Below, in pieces: positions 1 to 12,300 of a stretch of DNA of 64,000 nt. The stretch spans positions 2,027,032 to 2,091,031 of the forward strand of contig NC_061076.1 in assembly GCF_021917145.1 (NCBI RefSeq), read 5' to 3'. Below the pieces are notes generated by a model. It was not told the DNA's origin, searched no databases, and saw nothing but the letters and a program-made list of their open reading frames with translations. Source of the stretch: Hypomesus transpacificus (lineage: Eukaryota > Chordata > Actinopteri > Osmeriformes > Osmeridae). Both the position numbers and the translations under genes were made by a program. How positions within the stretch are numbered: the first letter of the stretch is position 1; each line of letters begins with the position of its first letter.

Positions 1-775
1 GAGAGATGGACGGTCTCCGCATGGGGCCGTGTCCCAACATGCACTGCAGCATAGACACGAGAGCATGAGGGGAGAGAGTGGACGCCACATGTGTGTTCTG
101 ACTGCCAAGTAGAGAACACGGCGTCACCTGCGAACAGTTACAGAGAGCCCGACTTTTAAAAACAAGAAATATGGTTTCCGTACAAGAAGAGGGGAGGAGT
201 GGTATTCACCCCTCACAAATCGTATGTGAGTAATATGTTGAAATGTGGACATCAGCCAAGACTTCAGGCAGACGTGCATTTTTCAAAGCAGAGCTTTTTT
301 TTGTGTTGTCACATTCATTGTTGCGTTTCTCTTCAGTATACCTTAACCCTGACTGATAGAGTCTTAACTGTTCAGATCGCATTCCAGAGGTTCAAAGAGA
401 TGAATAAAATTGATGCGCGAGCAAACAGTCCTATCAAGCATTTAACAGCTCCCGCTGATAACAATATCATTGGAACCAGAAGGTTAGTAACTATGGTTCA
501 TTTATCTTCATGCCCTGTCAAATCTCAAATGCAGACTTGACATGCAACATAAAATGCTTTTTTTTTATTATCGTGAACGCACAGCCATTCCTTTGGGTAA
601 AATATGCTCTGAACTTGGTTATTCAGAAGCTGATGATTGGACAGACTTTGTTTGTAACCTGACCAATGACCAGATGACCAGTGACCAGAACTGGAAGGTG
701 TCTTTTAATATGTGGTCCAATATCAGAACCACTCTGCTGGTCGTTATACTGACGTCCCCTCAAACCCAGATGAGT
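1..775. other. Intergenic, no gene recognised
   Basis: I see no recognisable coding exon or RNA gene here. Short open frames exist on both strands but have neither protein-like composition nor convincing splice sites. The stretch is mixed-composition DNA leading into the GC-rich minisatellites that begin near 776. Confidence 0.6.
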
Positions 776-1065
776 GAGGGAAGGAAAGCTCTGCAGGGTG
801 GAGGGGTGGAGGCCCTGCAGGGTGGAGGGGTGGACGCCCTGCAGGGTGGAGGGGTGGAGGCCCTGCAGGGTGGAGATGTGGAGGCCTGCAGGGTGGAGGG
901 GTGGAGGCCCTGCAGGGTGGAGGTGTGGAGGCCTGCAGGGTGGAGGTGTGGAGGCCTGCAGGGTGGAGGGGTGGAGGCCCTGCAGGGTGGAGGTGTAGAA
1001 GGTGGTTCTCCCTGCAGGGTGGAGGTGTGGAGGCCCTGCAGGGTGAGGCTCTCCACGTTCCTCAC
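776..1065. repeat. GC-rich minisatellite, ~24-bp unit
   Basis: Tandem copies of a unit built around 'ccctgcagggtggagg', mostly 24 bp with some 23-bp variants, about a dozen copies. Each unit carries a CTGCAG core. The open frames across it (Leu-Gln-Gly-Gly-Gly-Val-Glu-Ala pattern on +, Pro/Ser/Thr-rich on -) follow from the repeat having few stop codons and are not taken as genes. Confidence 0.9.
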
Positions 1066-1154
1066 ATCCAGGGAGCGCGGGAGGAATACAGGTCCAGGGA
1101 GGGCTCATCATGATGCAGGTCCTGCAGTCCATCTGTGGCCCCAGATCAGTTCTG

Positions 1155-1656
1155 TGGGCAGGGTGGAGGGAGGCAGGGTGGAGGGAGACAGGGCGGAGGG
1201 AGGCAGGGTAGAGGGAGGCAGGGTGGAGGGAGGCAGGATGGAGGGAGGAAGGGTGGGGGGAGGCAGGGTGGAGGGAGGCAGGGTGGGGGGAGGCAGGGTA
1301 GAGGGAGGCAGGGTGGAGGGAGGCAGGATGGAGGGAGGCAGGGTGGAGGGAGGCAGGGTGGAGGGAGGCAGGGTGGAGGGAGGCAGGGTAGAGGGAGGCA
1401 GGGTGGAGGGAGGCAGGGTGGAGGGAGGCAGGGTGGAGGGAGGCAGGGTAGAGGGAGGCAGGGTGGAGGGAGGCAGGGTGGAGGGAGGCAGGGCGGAGGG
1501 AGGCAGGGTAGAGGGAGGCAGGGTGGAGGGAGGCAGGGCGGAGGGAGGCAGGGCAGAGGGAGGCAGGGTGGAGGGAGGCAGGGTGGAGGGAGGCAGGGTG
1601 GAGGGAGGCAGGGCGGAGGGAGGCAGGGTGGAGGGAGGCAGGGTGGAGGGAGGCCC
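1155..1656. repeat. G-rich minisatellite, 15-bp unit, ~33 copies
   Basis: About 500 bp of tandem 'aggcagggtggaggg' units with scattered point variants (gggtaga, gggcgga, ggatgga). The + strand is almost pure G/A with GGG every few bases, so it should form G-quadruplexes. The 15-bp period keeps all frames open, giving spurious Arg-Gln-Gly-Gly-Gly and Leu-Pro-Pro-Ser-Thr frames. Confidence 0.93.
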
Positions 1657-1779
1657 AGGGGTCGAGCTGGGGCTACCTAGCTGCTGCCAGAGGCAGTGCT
1701 TATTGTCCATGCTGTGTGCGATCAGCCTGGACACAATGCTGGCTGAAAATAATGTCAATTTTAGACCTTCTCCTTAAGA

Positions 1780-2367
1780 AGGTAGATAGATGTGTGGTTA
1801 CGTGCTTGTGAAGCTTACTGACGGTATTCTCTGTCCATGCAATTCACACAATGCACAGCCAGTGTGTATTCTATTACAGTATAAGGATTAGATTCTAGAA
1901 CATTACTTCATTACTTGCTAGATTCTAGAACTTTATTCGAAGCATGAAATACACAGATCAAGTTTACAAAATCACATACCATGTATAATACCAAGAGATG
2001 TTTCAAGAAGTTTGAGTTAATTTGAAGGTGAAATATCCGTGGCCAAAAGGCTTCCATTAAATTAATGCTCAGCACTCCAAAGTGCTGGCATCATTATTAA
2101 ACAGGGCATGTAATCATATAAGCTCAACACAAACATAAAGGTCCACAGCACATTTAACAGACAGATAGATGAGATTGTTTTTATGCAAAGTCATCTCTGC
2201 ATTAGGAACTAATCTAACTAATGATGAGATCTGTCAGGGCCAGTGGTTCGAGGCATGTTTGGATGTTTGAGGGGGACAGTAAAGGGGGCTGTTTTTGAGA
2301 GATTCTTCATCTTGTCCTCCATCACTCTTAATGTTCTGCTAAATGCATTAGTTATATGTTAATTAGT
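1780..2367. other. Intergenic, nothing recognised
   Basis: AT-rich unique-looking sequence between the 15-bp minisatellite and the (CT)n tract. No exon, RNA gene or repeat was recognised. Confidence 0.6.
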
Positions 2368-2373
2368 TCTCTA

Positions 2374-2468
<95 letters not shown>
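2368..2468. repeat. (CT)n microsatellite
   Basis: Roughly 100 bp of nearly uninterrupted CT dinucleotides. A polypyrimidine/polypurine mirror tract of this kind is a triplex-prone sequence. Confidence 0.97.
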
Positions 2469-2469
<1 letters not shown>

Positions 2470-2890
2470 AGGGGCTGTATGATGGATGATCATCCTGTGT
2501 TTCCAGCCTGTGGCCATGAAGAATGTGCCGGTCACCCTTGTTCTGCTCTATCGTTTCTTTAGTCAAAGATTCATTTATCGTGTGCGTGCGTGCGTGCCTG
2601 CGTGCGTGCGAGCGTGTGTGTGTGGATGTGTCTCTGTGCGTTGTGGGGGACATTGTGAGTGCTGTTGCTTGACTGAAGTCATGTGCACGTTGCGTTTTAC
2701 AATGCAAAAATTCCTCTGACTGACAATGGCGATGAATCCAAATGACATCACAGTGGGAAGCCGAACGAGCCGTCTGCTGTCTCTGTCTGAGGCCGTCCTG
2801 GCTGGCACAGGGGAGCTGTAAAGCATCTGAGCTCAGTGACTGTCTCAGGACAGGCCTGATTTGGTTCAGAGTATTTACAGTGACCCGACC

Positions 2891-2929
2891 CACACACCTA
2901 CACACACACACACACACACACATACACAC
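2891..2929. repeat. (CA)n microsatellite
   Basis: A run of CA dinucleotides with a few interruptions, flanked by unique sequence. A GTGC/GTGT-rich patch lies nearby at about 2580-2630. Confidence 0.9.
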
Positions 2930-3257
2930 CTCCCCTCAGAACACTGAAGCAGCTCTGTTCTAACTAACTAAATCTCTGAGCCGGTGGCAATGATGCAAGC
3001 TGGCAGGTGCCGCGTCATGGTCCTGGGGAACTGTTAAAATCGTTCAGCTCAGTTCCTGTCTCCATGATAGGAGTGTATGTGTCCTCACAGCCCCCTCCCC
3101 ACCCAGCCCCCCCCCCCCCAGCCACCCCCCAGCCCACCTGTGGTCACCGTGTAACGACAGCGGCACAAAAGCAAACAGAGGCAGCCGTCAGGACAGTGGC
3201 ACGGTGCACAGGGGACTGGCAGTAAAACAGCAGCCCCAGCTGAGGAGGTCTTTGTGT

Positions 3258-3753
3258 TGGAGCTCAGGACCTGCTGCAACCAGCCCTGCACCAAGGACCT
3301 GCTGCAACCAGCCCTGCACCAAGGACCTGCTGCAACCAGCCCTGCACCAAGGACCTGCTGCAACCAGCCCTGCACCAAGGACCTGCTGCAACCAGCCCTG
3401 CACCAAGGACCTGCTGCAACCAGCCCTGCACCAAGGACCACCAGGAGCTCAGGACCTGCTGCAACCAGCCCTGCACCAAGGACCTGCTGCAACCAGCCCT
3501 GCACCAAGGACCTGCTGCAACCAGCCCTGCACCAAGGACCTGCTGCAACCAGCCCTGCACCAAGGACCTGCTGCAACCAGCCCTGCACCAAGGACCTGCT
3601 GCAACCAGCCCTGCACCAAGGACCTGCTGCAACCAGCCCTGCACCAAGGACCTGCTGCAACCAGCCCTGCACCAAGGACCACCAGGAGCTCAGGACCTGC
3701 TGCAACCAGCCCTGCACCAAGGACCTGCTGCAACCAGCCCTGCACCAAGGACC
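3258..3753. repeat. 28-bp minisatellite, ~17 units
   Basis: Near-identical tandem copies of a 28-bp unit (cctgctgcaaccagccctgc plus accaagga). Two 'accaccaggagctcaggac' interruptions (about 3438-3455 and 3678-3695) divide it into blocks, so there is higher-order structure. Because 28 is not a multiple of three and the unit lacks stops in several frames, long open frames appear in several frames of both strands; none is a gene. Confidence 0.95.
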
Positions 3754-4019
3754 ACCACCACCACCAGGACGCCATCTATTTATACAGGTGATCATTTGAA
3801 ACAACTGTATACAGCATCCCAGCCTGGAGAGCACTGAGCCAGATCGGTGAGAGGGCGTGGGACACGGAGGGCCACGCTGGGGCTCCAGAGAGCCTGTTCC
3901 TGGGTCAGGTCCTAGCCAAGCCGCAGGAAGTCCAAAAGAACCAGACATCCTCCAGCTGGAGAAGGGAGCTTGTCTTCTAACATGCAGCTTCAGTGAATGA
4001 CCGCAGCATCTGGTCTCCA

Positions 4020-4935
4020 TTGACTGGGCATGATGAAACATTTCTTTAGTGGTGACTCCTGCCCATTATGGATTTGATACAGTTCTATTATGTTTTCTTT
4101 TGTGTACTGCTCTCTTTGTTATCGTTAGATTTGTGGAGAAAATGAAGAAATTCTAGTCATGGTCGGCTGGAACATTTCACTGTGTAGCAGGCTGACCACC
4201 TGTGAACTGACGTTTCACCGGATCCCTATGCAGCGGAAGGCTGTGGTCTTCTGCTCTCTCTTTCCCTCCTCCTCGCCGGCCTCCCCTCCCCTCACTAATT
4301 ATTCTTCCTCAGTTAGCCGCTCCAATCAGCTAAATGGATGGTCTGCTCCTTGTGATTATTGATGGTGTTGAGGGGCACCTCCATATGGGACTTCTATACG
4401 AGCAAACAAAGGAATTATGTATACGATTTTAGATGAGATGTGTGGTTTTTTTTTTATATCAGTCACATAAACCATTTGGAGCTTTGGACCATTTGGCAGG
4501 GGGCTGGGTTGGTGGTGGGGGTGATGATTGGGGGGACAGGAAGTGGAGTGATCAAAGCAGTTGAATGTCTGTGAGGGAGAGCATGGGAATCAAGCCAGCG
4601 AAGCACCGTTTAAAGCTCCTGTCTTTGCTGTATGAGTGTCCTGGGAGCTCTAACAACCACAGAGTCAAGTCCTCCACTTTAAGACCAAGACAGAGTTCAG
4701 GCGGCCGCACGGCCGAGAGGAGAGAAGGATGGGCAGGAGGGAGAGAATATGAGAAGGGGGACAGAAGGAGGCTTTGCAAAGAAATGAATAGGAACAGACG
4801 AAAAGCACTCATTGGTCAGTGAACGTCTGACCGATGAGTGTGGACAGTCAAGCTCAGCACACGGAGCAACAGGATTGGTCAGAGCAAAGGTATTGAATAG
4901 CAGTCAGTTAACCTGATCCTCTCTCTCTTCCTTAG
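4020..4935. other. Intergenic, no gene recognised
   Basis: Unique sequence with no homology I can recognise. It runs into a short pyrimidine tract at about 4920-4931 that precedes a candidate terminal exon. Confidence 0.5.
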
Positions 4936-5040
4936 AACATCCTTCCTCTCCAGAATGTGATCCGCTCCCGGGGTCTCATCCAGCCCTCCGAGATCTGGAC
5001 TTCCTCAAACAACTCAATACTATTAAATAATATTGACTGA
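4936..5040 (+). CDS. Candidate terminal coding exon, unidentified
   Basis: After a pyrimidine-rich tract ending in 'cttag' there is an open frame of 34 codons then TGA. It starts Asn-Ile-Leu-Pro-Leu-Gln-Asn-Val-Ile-Arg and ends Ile-Leu-Leu-Asn-Asn-Ile-Asp. The composition looks protein-like and the acceptor is good, but I found no upstream exon and do not recognise the protein. It may be a chance open frame. A last exon of a gene whose other exons lie left of the window or are unrecognised is the alternative. Confidence 0.2.
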   Translation, partial: NILPLQNVIRSRGLIQPSEIWTSSNNSILLNNID

Positions 5041-6520
5041 TGAATACTTTAATTCAACATAATTGTCAACGTTTGTGTGTGCGTTATTTACAGTAAGGTT
5101 TAAAATGGTGCAACAAAGCAGCTACTACGGGGCAATCTTTAGTCAAGTGTTTTGATTCTCACAAATGTGGGTCTGTGTGTTGGCTAATGCTAAACAACCA
5201 ACCGTGATGACATACAAAACATATTACTAAGAGAAATATTGCAACTGAGTACTCCGTATTTAGTGTGAGTGTGTGTGTGTGTTTACTTGTTTGCACATTG
5301 GCTGTCCCGTCATGTTCTTTGCCTCATTGACGCTGATCAAAGGCCTATCCTTATGTGGGCAGGTCACATCCATTCAACCGGCACACATGGTTGCTTGTTA
5401 ATGTCCTGGAAATCCTCCACAAGGCAAACTGTAAACTGGTGTGTTTGTGTGCATGTGTGTGTTTGTGTGCTTGTGTGCGATACAGAATATCTTCTCAATT
5501 TTAGCAAACCGACAAATTGTGTTTATTCTTTGTGAAAGCTGTTATTTCATACATTAAACTACTGCATAATGACTTTGTTACTTACTTAATGCAAATAAAT
5601 AAACAACAAAAAGTATAATTACAACCAGAGATTACATTCTTACTCCACAGGCATAAGATAAAATTGGGACTGACGTTACAAAATAGAGCTTTAATAAAAT
5701 GCAGTGCCAGCAGTTTCATGTTGCACAGTCTATGATTGGAAAGAGTGCGTGGTTTGATGTCTGAAGGTTAAATAGACTTCAGGGTCAGGTAGCTGAAAGC
5801 CAGCCCTCATTGATTAGCAGTTTCTTCCACAGCCATCTCCTCAATGGATTCACTGCAACCACCTTGTCACTGTCGAGTAGAAAACACACAGTTGACAAGT
5901 TTAGCATTGCTGTTGGTTGGTAATCACAGAGCCAACCATTTAGTAGCATTCCCTGAGAAACAGACCAATGTTCACGACAAACTGGAACTCACCGTCACTT
6001 GTGCTCAATTATTTGGCGTAATTGTTTCCTGAACTTTGACCTCGAGGTTTTCCCAGACCTGGTGTATCCTGGTGAAGGGGTCCAGAACAGGCCAGGAACC
6101 AGGTGCCAACCAATCACACTTGATTTATCCCTGACACCCAATCCTCTCCCCCCTCGTCGCTATGCTGGTTGTGCCCGTTATACACCACTAGAATGAGGCT
6201 CACAGGAATAGTGTAATAGCAAACATTACCGTCCTGATGTTGGGTAGATTGGCAAGAACTATTGACAGGAATTGCCATGGATTTGAGCTGGTGTGAAATG
6301 AGGAATGTTGTTTATAACCGATGCCAAGATTTTTTGTATAGTTGCCTATAATGTAACAATGCAATTAAGACATGGAATGAATCATTTGCTATAATTGTTT
6401 AACTCTACATTTGACTATAATTGAAGCAACATGATTTTTTGCACTTCTATCATTGCTTCAAACAAAATGATGACCGAATCTACCGCCTGTTGTGAAACTG
6501 CAAGCAGATGGCCATACATG
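5041..6520. other. Intergenic, no gene recognised
   Basis: Mostly AT-rich unique sequence with small GT-rich patches (about 5260-5285 and 5440-5480). No splice-consistent coding exon, RNA gene or dispersed repeat was recognised. Confidence 0.55.
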
Positions 6521-6525
6521 TATAC

Positions 6526-6616
6526 AGAGAGGGGGGGAGAAAGGGGGGGGTGGAGAGAGGGGGGGAGAAAGGGGGGGGGGGGAGAGAGGGGGGGGTGGAG
6601 AGAAAGGGGGAGAGAG
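6526..6616. repeat. (GGGGAGA)n purine-rich repeat
   Basis: Irregular purine tract of GGGGGAGAGAGG-type units on the + strand. It is a simple sequence with G-quadruplex and triplex potential. Confidence 0.9.
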
Positions 6617-6918
6617 TGTCTTCTCTTACTCCTACACTGTAGTATTGTAAACACAACACTACAACCTTTGACACAAGACTCTTCAAGTCGGACCAAAGAG
6701 GGTAAGTGAGGAATGGTTGATTATTTGGGTTAAATATGAAGTCTAAATCATCCCTCTCTCTTTCCTTCTCTGCCCTCCTCCCTCTTGTCTTCTCTCGCTC
6801 CACCTGGATAATGAGCAGACAGGGAAATGTGATCCTGTGTGGCAGGTGGGGGTCGTCCTGGTCACTGCTCTGCCCAGCTAATGGAGATAGATATGGGCTC
6901 AGAATTGTCTCCCAATCG

Positions 6919-6975
6919 GTTGCTGTGTGTGTGTGTGTGTATGTGTGTGTGTGTTCGTGCGTGCATGCGTGCGTG
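6919..6975. repeat. (TG)n microsatellite
   Basis: GT-rich run (tgtgtgtgtgtgtgta, then gtgcgtgcatgcgtgcg) in unique sequence. Confidence 0.9.
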
Positions 6976-7104
6976 AGAGAAATTGAGCGAAAGAAATAGA
7001 GTGAGAGAAATAGAGTGAGAGAGTAACATGGAAAGAGAGAGAAATGGAGGAGATAGAGTTACAAATCTTTTTTAATGAGTGGGCTGTCTCAACTGAAGAC
7101 AAAC

Positions 7105-7264
<160 letters not shown>

Positions 7265-8284
7265 AAATGAGAGAGGTTACGATGCGGGGGAGAAAAGCCC
7301 AGGTAAAGAAAGAAGGGAATAAAGAGATGAGGAAAGAGGCAAAATAGACTGGAAGAAAAACCTGTGGACATGAAGAAGATGAATGACAGGGCCAGAGAAG
7401 GAGAGGGCAGCCATGATATTCAACGAGGGAAAATGCAAAGACAGAAGGAGAGAGACTGACAAAAACAAATAGATCGTTATTGCCAACAAATCACCCCTGT
7501 GACTTCGTCCAGCAGACTCCAGTCCGGTTTGACAAGTCATTCATTTCATTCTGGTTTCCAACAGTTGCAATCTCTCCAGTCTTCCATCACTTCTTTTCCA
7601 TGATCTTCCTTCTACCTAGATCTTCTCCCTTATTGGACAGTACAGATGCTCGTTGGTTGCAGGCTGTTAAAGCACACCAGGTGGGATGACTGACTGTTCC
7701 CTGAAAGCTACATGGGTTTCTGAATAATACACCAAGATTGAAACTCGGACACATCTTATGTTACGAAGAAAACACAAGATGCAAAACGCTCCAAAAGGAC
7801 AGGATCTCTGCTATTCTAACTAAGAACAGGTTGACGGATCACACGATATCCATCCCACCACATTATTCAGCAAACTACCAGAATCAGCTGGGTACCTCGA
7901 TCTACATGCACAACACTTCACCACGCCGGCTACTGTTCATGGTTTAATTCCAACTTCCAGAGAAGAGCTGTGATGTCATCTAATTTCGAGGTTGACTTGA
8001 CTCCTGGTGGTGTAAGCTGTCTTTGTACAGTATAATTGCGTATAGCGGTTGACCTTGACGACAGCAGACTTTCCTGAGGGTTTGTGCACTCAGACAGAAG
8101 CCTCTTGCCTCCTGTAGTCTGAGTGTGAGTGAGTCATCCTGGAGGTTGTAAATAGGAAACTCTCAGCCAACACAATTCCTCACAGTCTCGTGTTCCCGTA
8201 CCGACCTTATTCGTGTGGCAGCATCAGTTGACAGGTGAAGAAGAAATAGAAAAAGTCATGAATATTTACATGAAGGAAAGACCA

Positions 8285-8325
8285 CCACCCTCTCTCTCTC
8301 CCCCTCCCTCCCTACCTGCCTCCCT

Positions 8326-8382
<57 letters not shown>

Positions 8383-8390
8383 TCTCTTTC

Positions 8391-8462
<72 letters not shown>

Positions 8463-8656
8463 CTACCTCCCCCCCTCCCTCTCTCTCCCTACCCCCCTCC
8501 CTCTCTCTCCCTACCCCCCTCCCTCTCTCTCTCCCTCCCCCCCTCCCCATCCCTCTCTCTCCCTCCCTCCCTCCCCCCCTCTCCCTCCCTCCCTCCCCTT
8601 CACTCTCACTCTCCCCCCTCCCCCCTCCCCCCCCCTCTCTCTCTCTCTCTCTCTCC
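8285..8656. repeat. (CT)n/(CCT)n polypyrimidine tract
   Basis: About 370 bp of almost pure pyrimidine: CCCT-rich flanks, then two long (CT)n blocks and a CCCTC-rich end. It is simple sequence; the Ser/Leu/Pro and Arg/Glu frames over it are not genes. Confidence 0.96.
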
Positions 8657-8748
8657 ATACATCATGCTTGTGTATCTCTACTGTCCACATGCCGGGAAGT
8701 GACTCATCGTGCATACGTGCTGTAGCATCACACACTGGTGCTTCCCAA

Positions 8749-8990
8749 AGATACACAACATCCACACAGTTCTAGCCTGCCAGAGATACACAACATCCAC
8801 ACAGTTCTAGCCTGCCAGAGATACACAACATCCACACACTTCTATCCTGCCAGAGATACACAACATCCACACAGTTCTAGCCTGCCAGAGATACACAACA
8901 TCCACACACTTCTAGCCTGCCAGAGATACACAACATCCACACACTTCTAGCCTGCCAGAGATACACAACATCCACACACTTCTAGCCTGC
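8749..8990. repeat. 35-bp minisatellite, ~7 copies
   Basis: Seven near-identical head-to-tail copies of a 35-bp unit (agatacacaacatccacaca plus gttctagcctgccag) with no spacers between them. Copies differ by one or two bases (cagttctag or cacttctag). The lack of unique spacers excludes a CRISPR array. Confidence 0.93.
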
Positions 8991-9361
8991 CTGCTGCTGT
9001 TCTCGTGACTGTAACATAAGGTACCTTTCTCATTTCCTTTAATTGTAAAGTAATGCATGAATTAAAGCAATCATGTATAATTGTAAATATGGGACAAACA
9101 AAACAGTCAACATCATCACTTTCAGTTTATTCGTGCCACAGTGATGACAGAGATTATAGGATTATCTTGTCAGAGAGCTCCCCCTAGTGGAGACAGATGA
9201 TCATAGTTACAGATGATTATGGCACACTACTTCTCTTGTGCAAGTCAACCACTTAGTCTTTCTGATTAAACGTTTCCATATATGGTATGGTTCTTGAAAA
9301 CTGGAGATATTAGATACAGGTAAATGCCTTTGGTCACAACGTACATAATGTACTCAACAGA
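8991..9361. other. 3' flank/UTR of the GIMAP-like gene (- strand)
   Basis: Sequence downstream, on the - strand, of the GIMAP-like stop codon. A TTTATT at 9126-9131 reads AATAAA on the - strand, about 230 bases past the stop, and is a likely polyadenylation signal. Nothing else was recognised. Confidence 0.5.
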
Positions 9362-12300
9362 CTACTTTCCCTTTGCTGCTTCTCCTGAAAGAGAGGGCAG
9401 TGCAGGCTCCTGGGCTGGGGCCCTGCTGTCACAGAGCTGCTGTATGATCTTCCAGCTCCTCTCCAGACTCTGCTTCAGCTCCAGGAGGTCTCGCTGCATG
9501 TCCTCCAGGATGTCCAACTTGGACAGCTTCTTGTCGATGGATGACAGGACCTCCGCTTCAGGTTCCTCGACGGCGTCGCACCACCCCGAGCAGTCGTCAG
9601 GGGCACAGTCTTCCGCTATCACAGACTTCGTGGTCTCCTCCAACACCATCTCAAAGTATGAGTCAATAAAGGATTCCAGTTCCTCCAGGTTACTGTTCCC
9701 CCACTGGTCGATAAGGCCCTGAATACCTCCAGATTGGACCACCTCTCTGATGGCCCTGTCTCTGAATCGAGGGTGAATCAAGGAGCGCACGTCCACGACA
9801 TCCTCGTTCCTCTCCAACAGCATCTTGTCTTCAGCTCGCAGCTTCTCCATGGGCATCACCACCACAAGAGACTGCTGTCTTGGTGAGAATGGGCTCGTTG
9901 GGATTTGACCGTTCTTGTTCAGGTAGAGGTGAGAATAAACATCATGGTGCCAGTCAGGGAGGTTCACTATTAGGGTGTGTCTGCCTGTGGTTCTCCATCT
10001 CAGACTCTCACTTCCCTGGAGCAGAGAGTCCAGGCTGGACAGGTAGCCCTCTGTGTCTAGGATAGAAAGATCGGCTCCAGACATCCCTCCTGTGGCCCTA
10101 ACCAGGGCTACCTCCTGGCCACCCAAAACGTGCCCCTCTGACTGCACTGGAGGGGCGAGGACCTCTGAACTGGACACCGCACACACTGTAAGACAGCATT
10201 AGAATCTGTTAGGATCAGTGTGTGTGTGTGACTGACAATAACAAAAACACTATCTGACGTGTGTTTCGTGTATAAAGGGAAATTCAGTGCAATTCAACTT
10301 CACGTTTCCTGTTATGCTCAGTTGCTTACAGTCAGAAGGGAAACCATCTGTGTTGATCATTGGCACATCCACCACCTTCCGTTGTTTGGACACTGACCAT
10401 GGGTCTTGCATCACTGGGATGCTCTGGTTCATCTGATCTCCCCTCTGGAGAACCTCCAGCCTCTCCTCCGCCAACATCTCATGTATCTTATTCAAAAGAT
10501 CTCTGACTTGGTCACCGGTTCCCCAGTTCTTATTGTCCAGCACATGGTATCTGTTCCTGCACAAGTCCACAAGCCTCTGAAGACCTTCCCCCTCACTCTC
10601 GATACGCTGCTCAATGATCGTGTCCCCCAGCCAGTCCCCGAAAGTAAACACGACTATAGCTTGGCTACGTACTCTCTCTCCAAACTGTTCAAGGTGTTTC
10701 TCTGTGGTTTTCCAATGAGACAAGGTGAACGATGAGCTCATGTTGACGACTACAAGGACAACTGTTACTCCGTAGGCTGGAGAAGACAGTAGGAAGTCAG
10801 GGCGGGCGGACAGACAGCCTGGTGTATCTAACACGGTCACACTTTGACCCCTAATACGGCGGTGGCCCTCAGCGCAGCCAGTGGTTTGGAGACCCACATC
10901 AAACTGCTCTCTGCCCAGTATGGTGTTGCCAGCTGAGCTTTTCCCAGCGTTCTTGGCCCCCATCAGTACTAGTCTCAGCTCTGAGGGAAAATGAAGCTCC
11001 CCTGTAAGGTACAAAAATACCTGAATCATCGATGTTCTTGCGAGAAAATGACTAGGATATGACATCAATTGTTAAACGGAAACATGAGGAACTCACCCAG
11101 TAAAGACCTGGCGTGGGTCCTTTGTGTCTGCGTCCTTATCAGTCTCTGCGCTGCTCTCTCCTCCTCTGTCTCCATCCTCTCTTTCAACGCCTGCAAAACC
11201 TCCCGCTCAAACTCGTAATGACCCCCGTGGTTGGCGGCCACCAACTCCTCAATTTTTTGCAACAGTTCTGTGACCTGAAATCCATTTCCATTGCTTTTAT
11301 TGTTCAGAATGTGATACTTGTTACCACACTTCTCGACTAGCCACCGCAGGGTCTCTCCCTCACTTTCGATGTACTGCTCAATCGTCGTCTCTCCCAGCCA
11401 ATCCCCAAAGCTGAAAACCACCATGAGGTGATCCCAGAGCTTCTCGGTGAAGAGTTCCAGGTGTTCCTGAACAGCTCTCCTGTAGGTCTCTGTAAAGGCC
11501 CTGTCCACCCGTACCACAAGCAGCAGAGCGTGGGGTCCAGGGGGACACATGGAGACACTCCGCACCACCTCACGCTGGTCGAAAGCAGGACTATCCTCAG
11601 TGAAGTAATTCATCCACCAGCCTGGTGTGTCCACCACAGAGACACGTCTCCCGGAAACATTCCCGGATCTTGTCTCACACTGGGCTGTTCTTCTGATCTG
11701 GAAACTTCCTCCTCCACTCATGATTGTGTTTCCTGTTGAGCTCTTCCCAGATCCCCGGGCTCCCAGAAGCACCAGTCTAACCTCAGACAGACGCTGACAC
11801 TCCCCTGCAGAGGAATTTGGTCAACAGGGACCCATTCAACTTCACTACTTCCAAATCGATTGCTGTGAAATAGGTTGTTACTGTGAAATTAAATGATAAA
11901 GCTAAGCCAACTCACCCTGGTGAAGAGTCCTCTGTTTCTTCATCATCATAAATCTCTTTTGAGCCAAACGCTCCACTTTCCTCTTTCTTTCCTCCACCAC
12001 CAGCAACATCGGTCCCTCCATTTCAAAATGCCTTCTTCCATTTTCTACCACCAGTCTCTGCATTTTCTCAAACAGCTCTTTGATCTGAGCACCACCAGGT
12101 TGACTTTTGAAGTTGACGCTATGATACCTGTGGCTGCATTGTTCCCTGAGCCACTGAAGACACCTTCCCCCTGTCGTGATGTGCTGCTCCACCGTGGGGT
12201 TGTTTGACCAGTCACTGGAGGTGAAAAGGACTAGACAGTGGCTCCACACCTTCTCGCCAAAGAGGGCGAGATGTTCCTCCACAGCCCTGCGGCGCTTCTC

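Noticed and set aside
542-1777. 411-codon + frame and overlapping - frames across 0.6-1.8 kb
   Set aside because: Almost entirely translated minisatellite (Arg-Val-Glu-Gly-Gly repeats); stop-poor in every frame because of the 15- and 24-bp periods.
3085-4041. Long - frame of 318 codons and + frames in the same interval
   Set aside because: Translation of the 28-bp repeat in cycling frames; no domain and no splice support.
8749-8990. CRISPR-like array of ~35-bp repeats
   Set aside because: Repeats are contiguous with no unique spacers and the DNA is vertebrate; this is a minisatellite.
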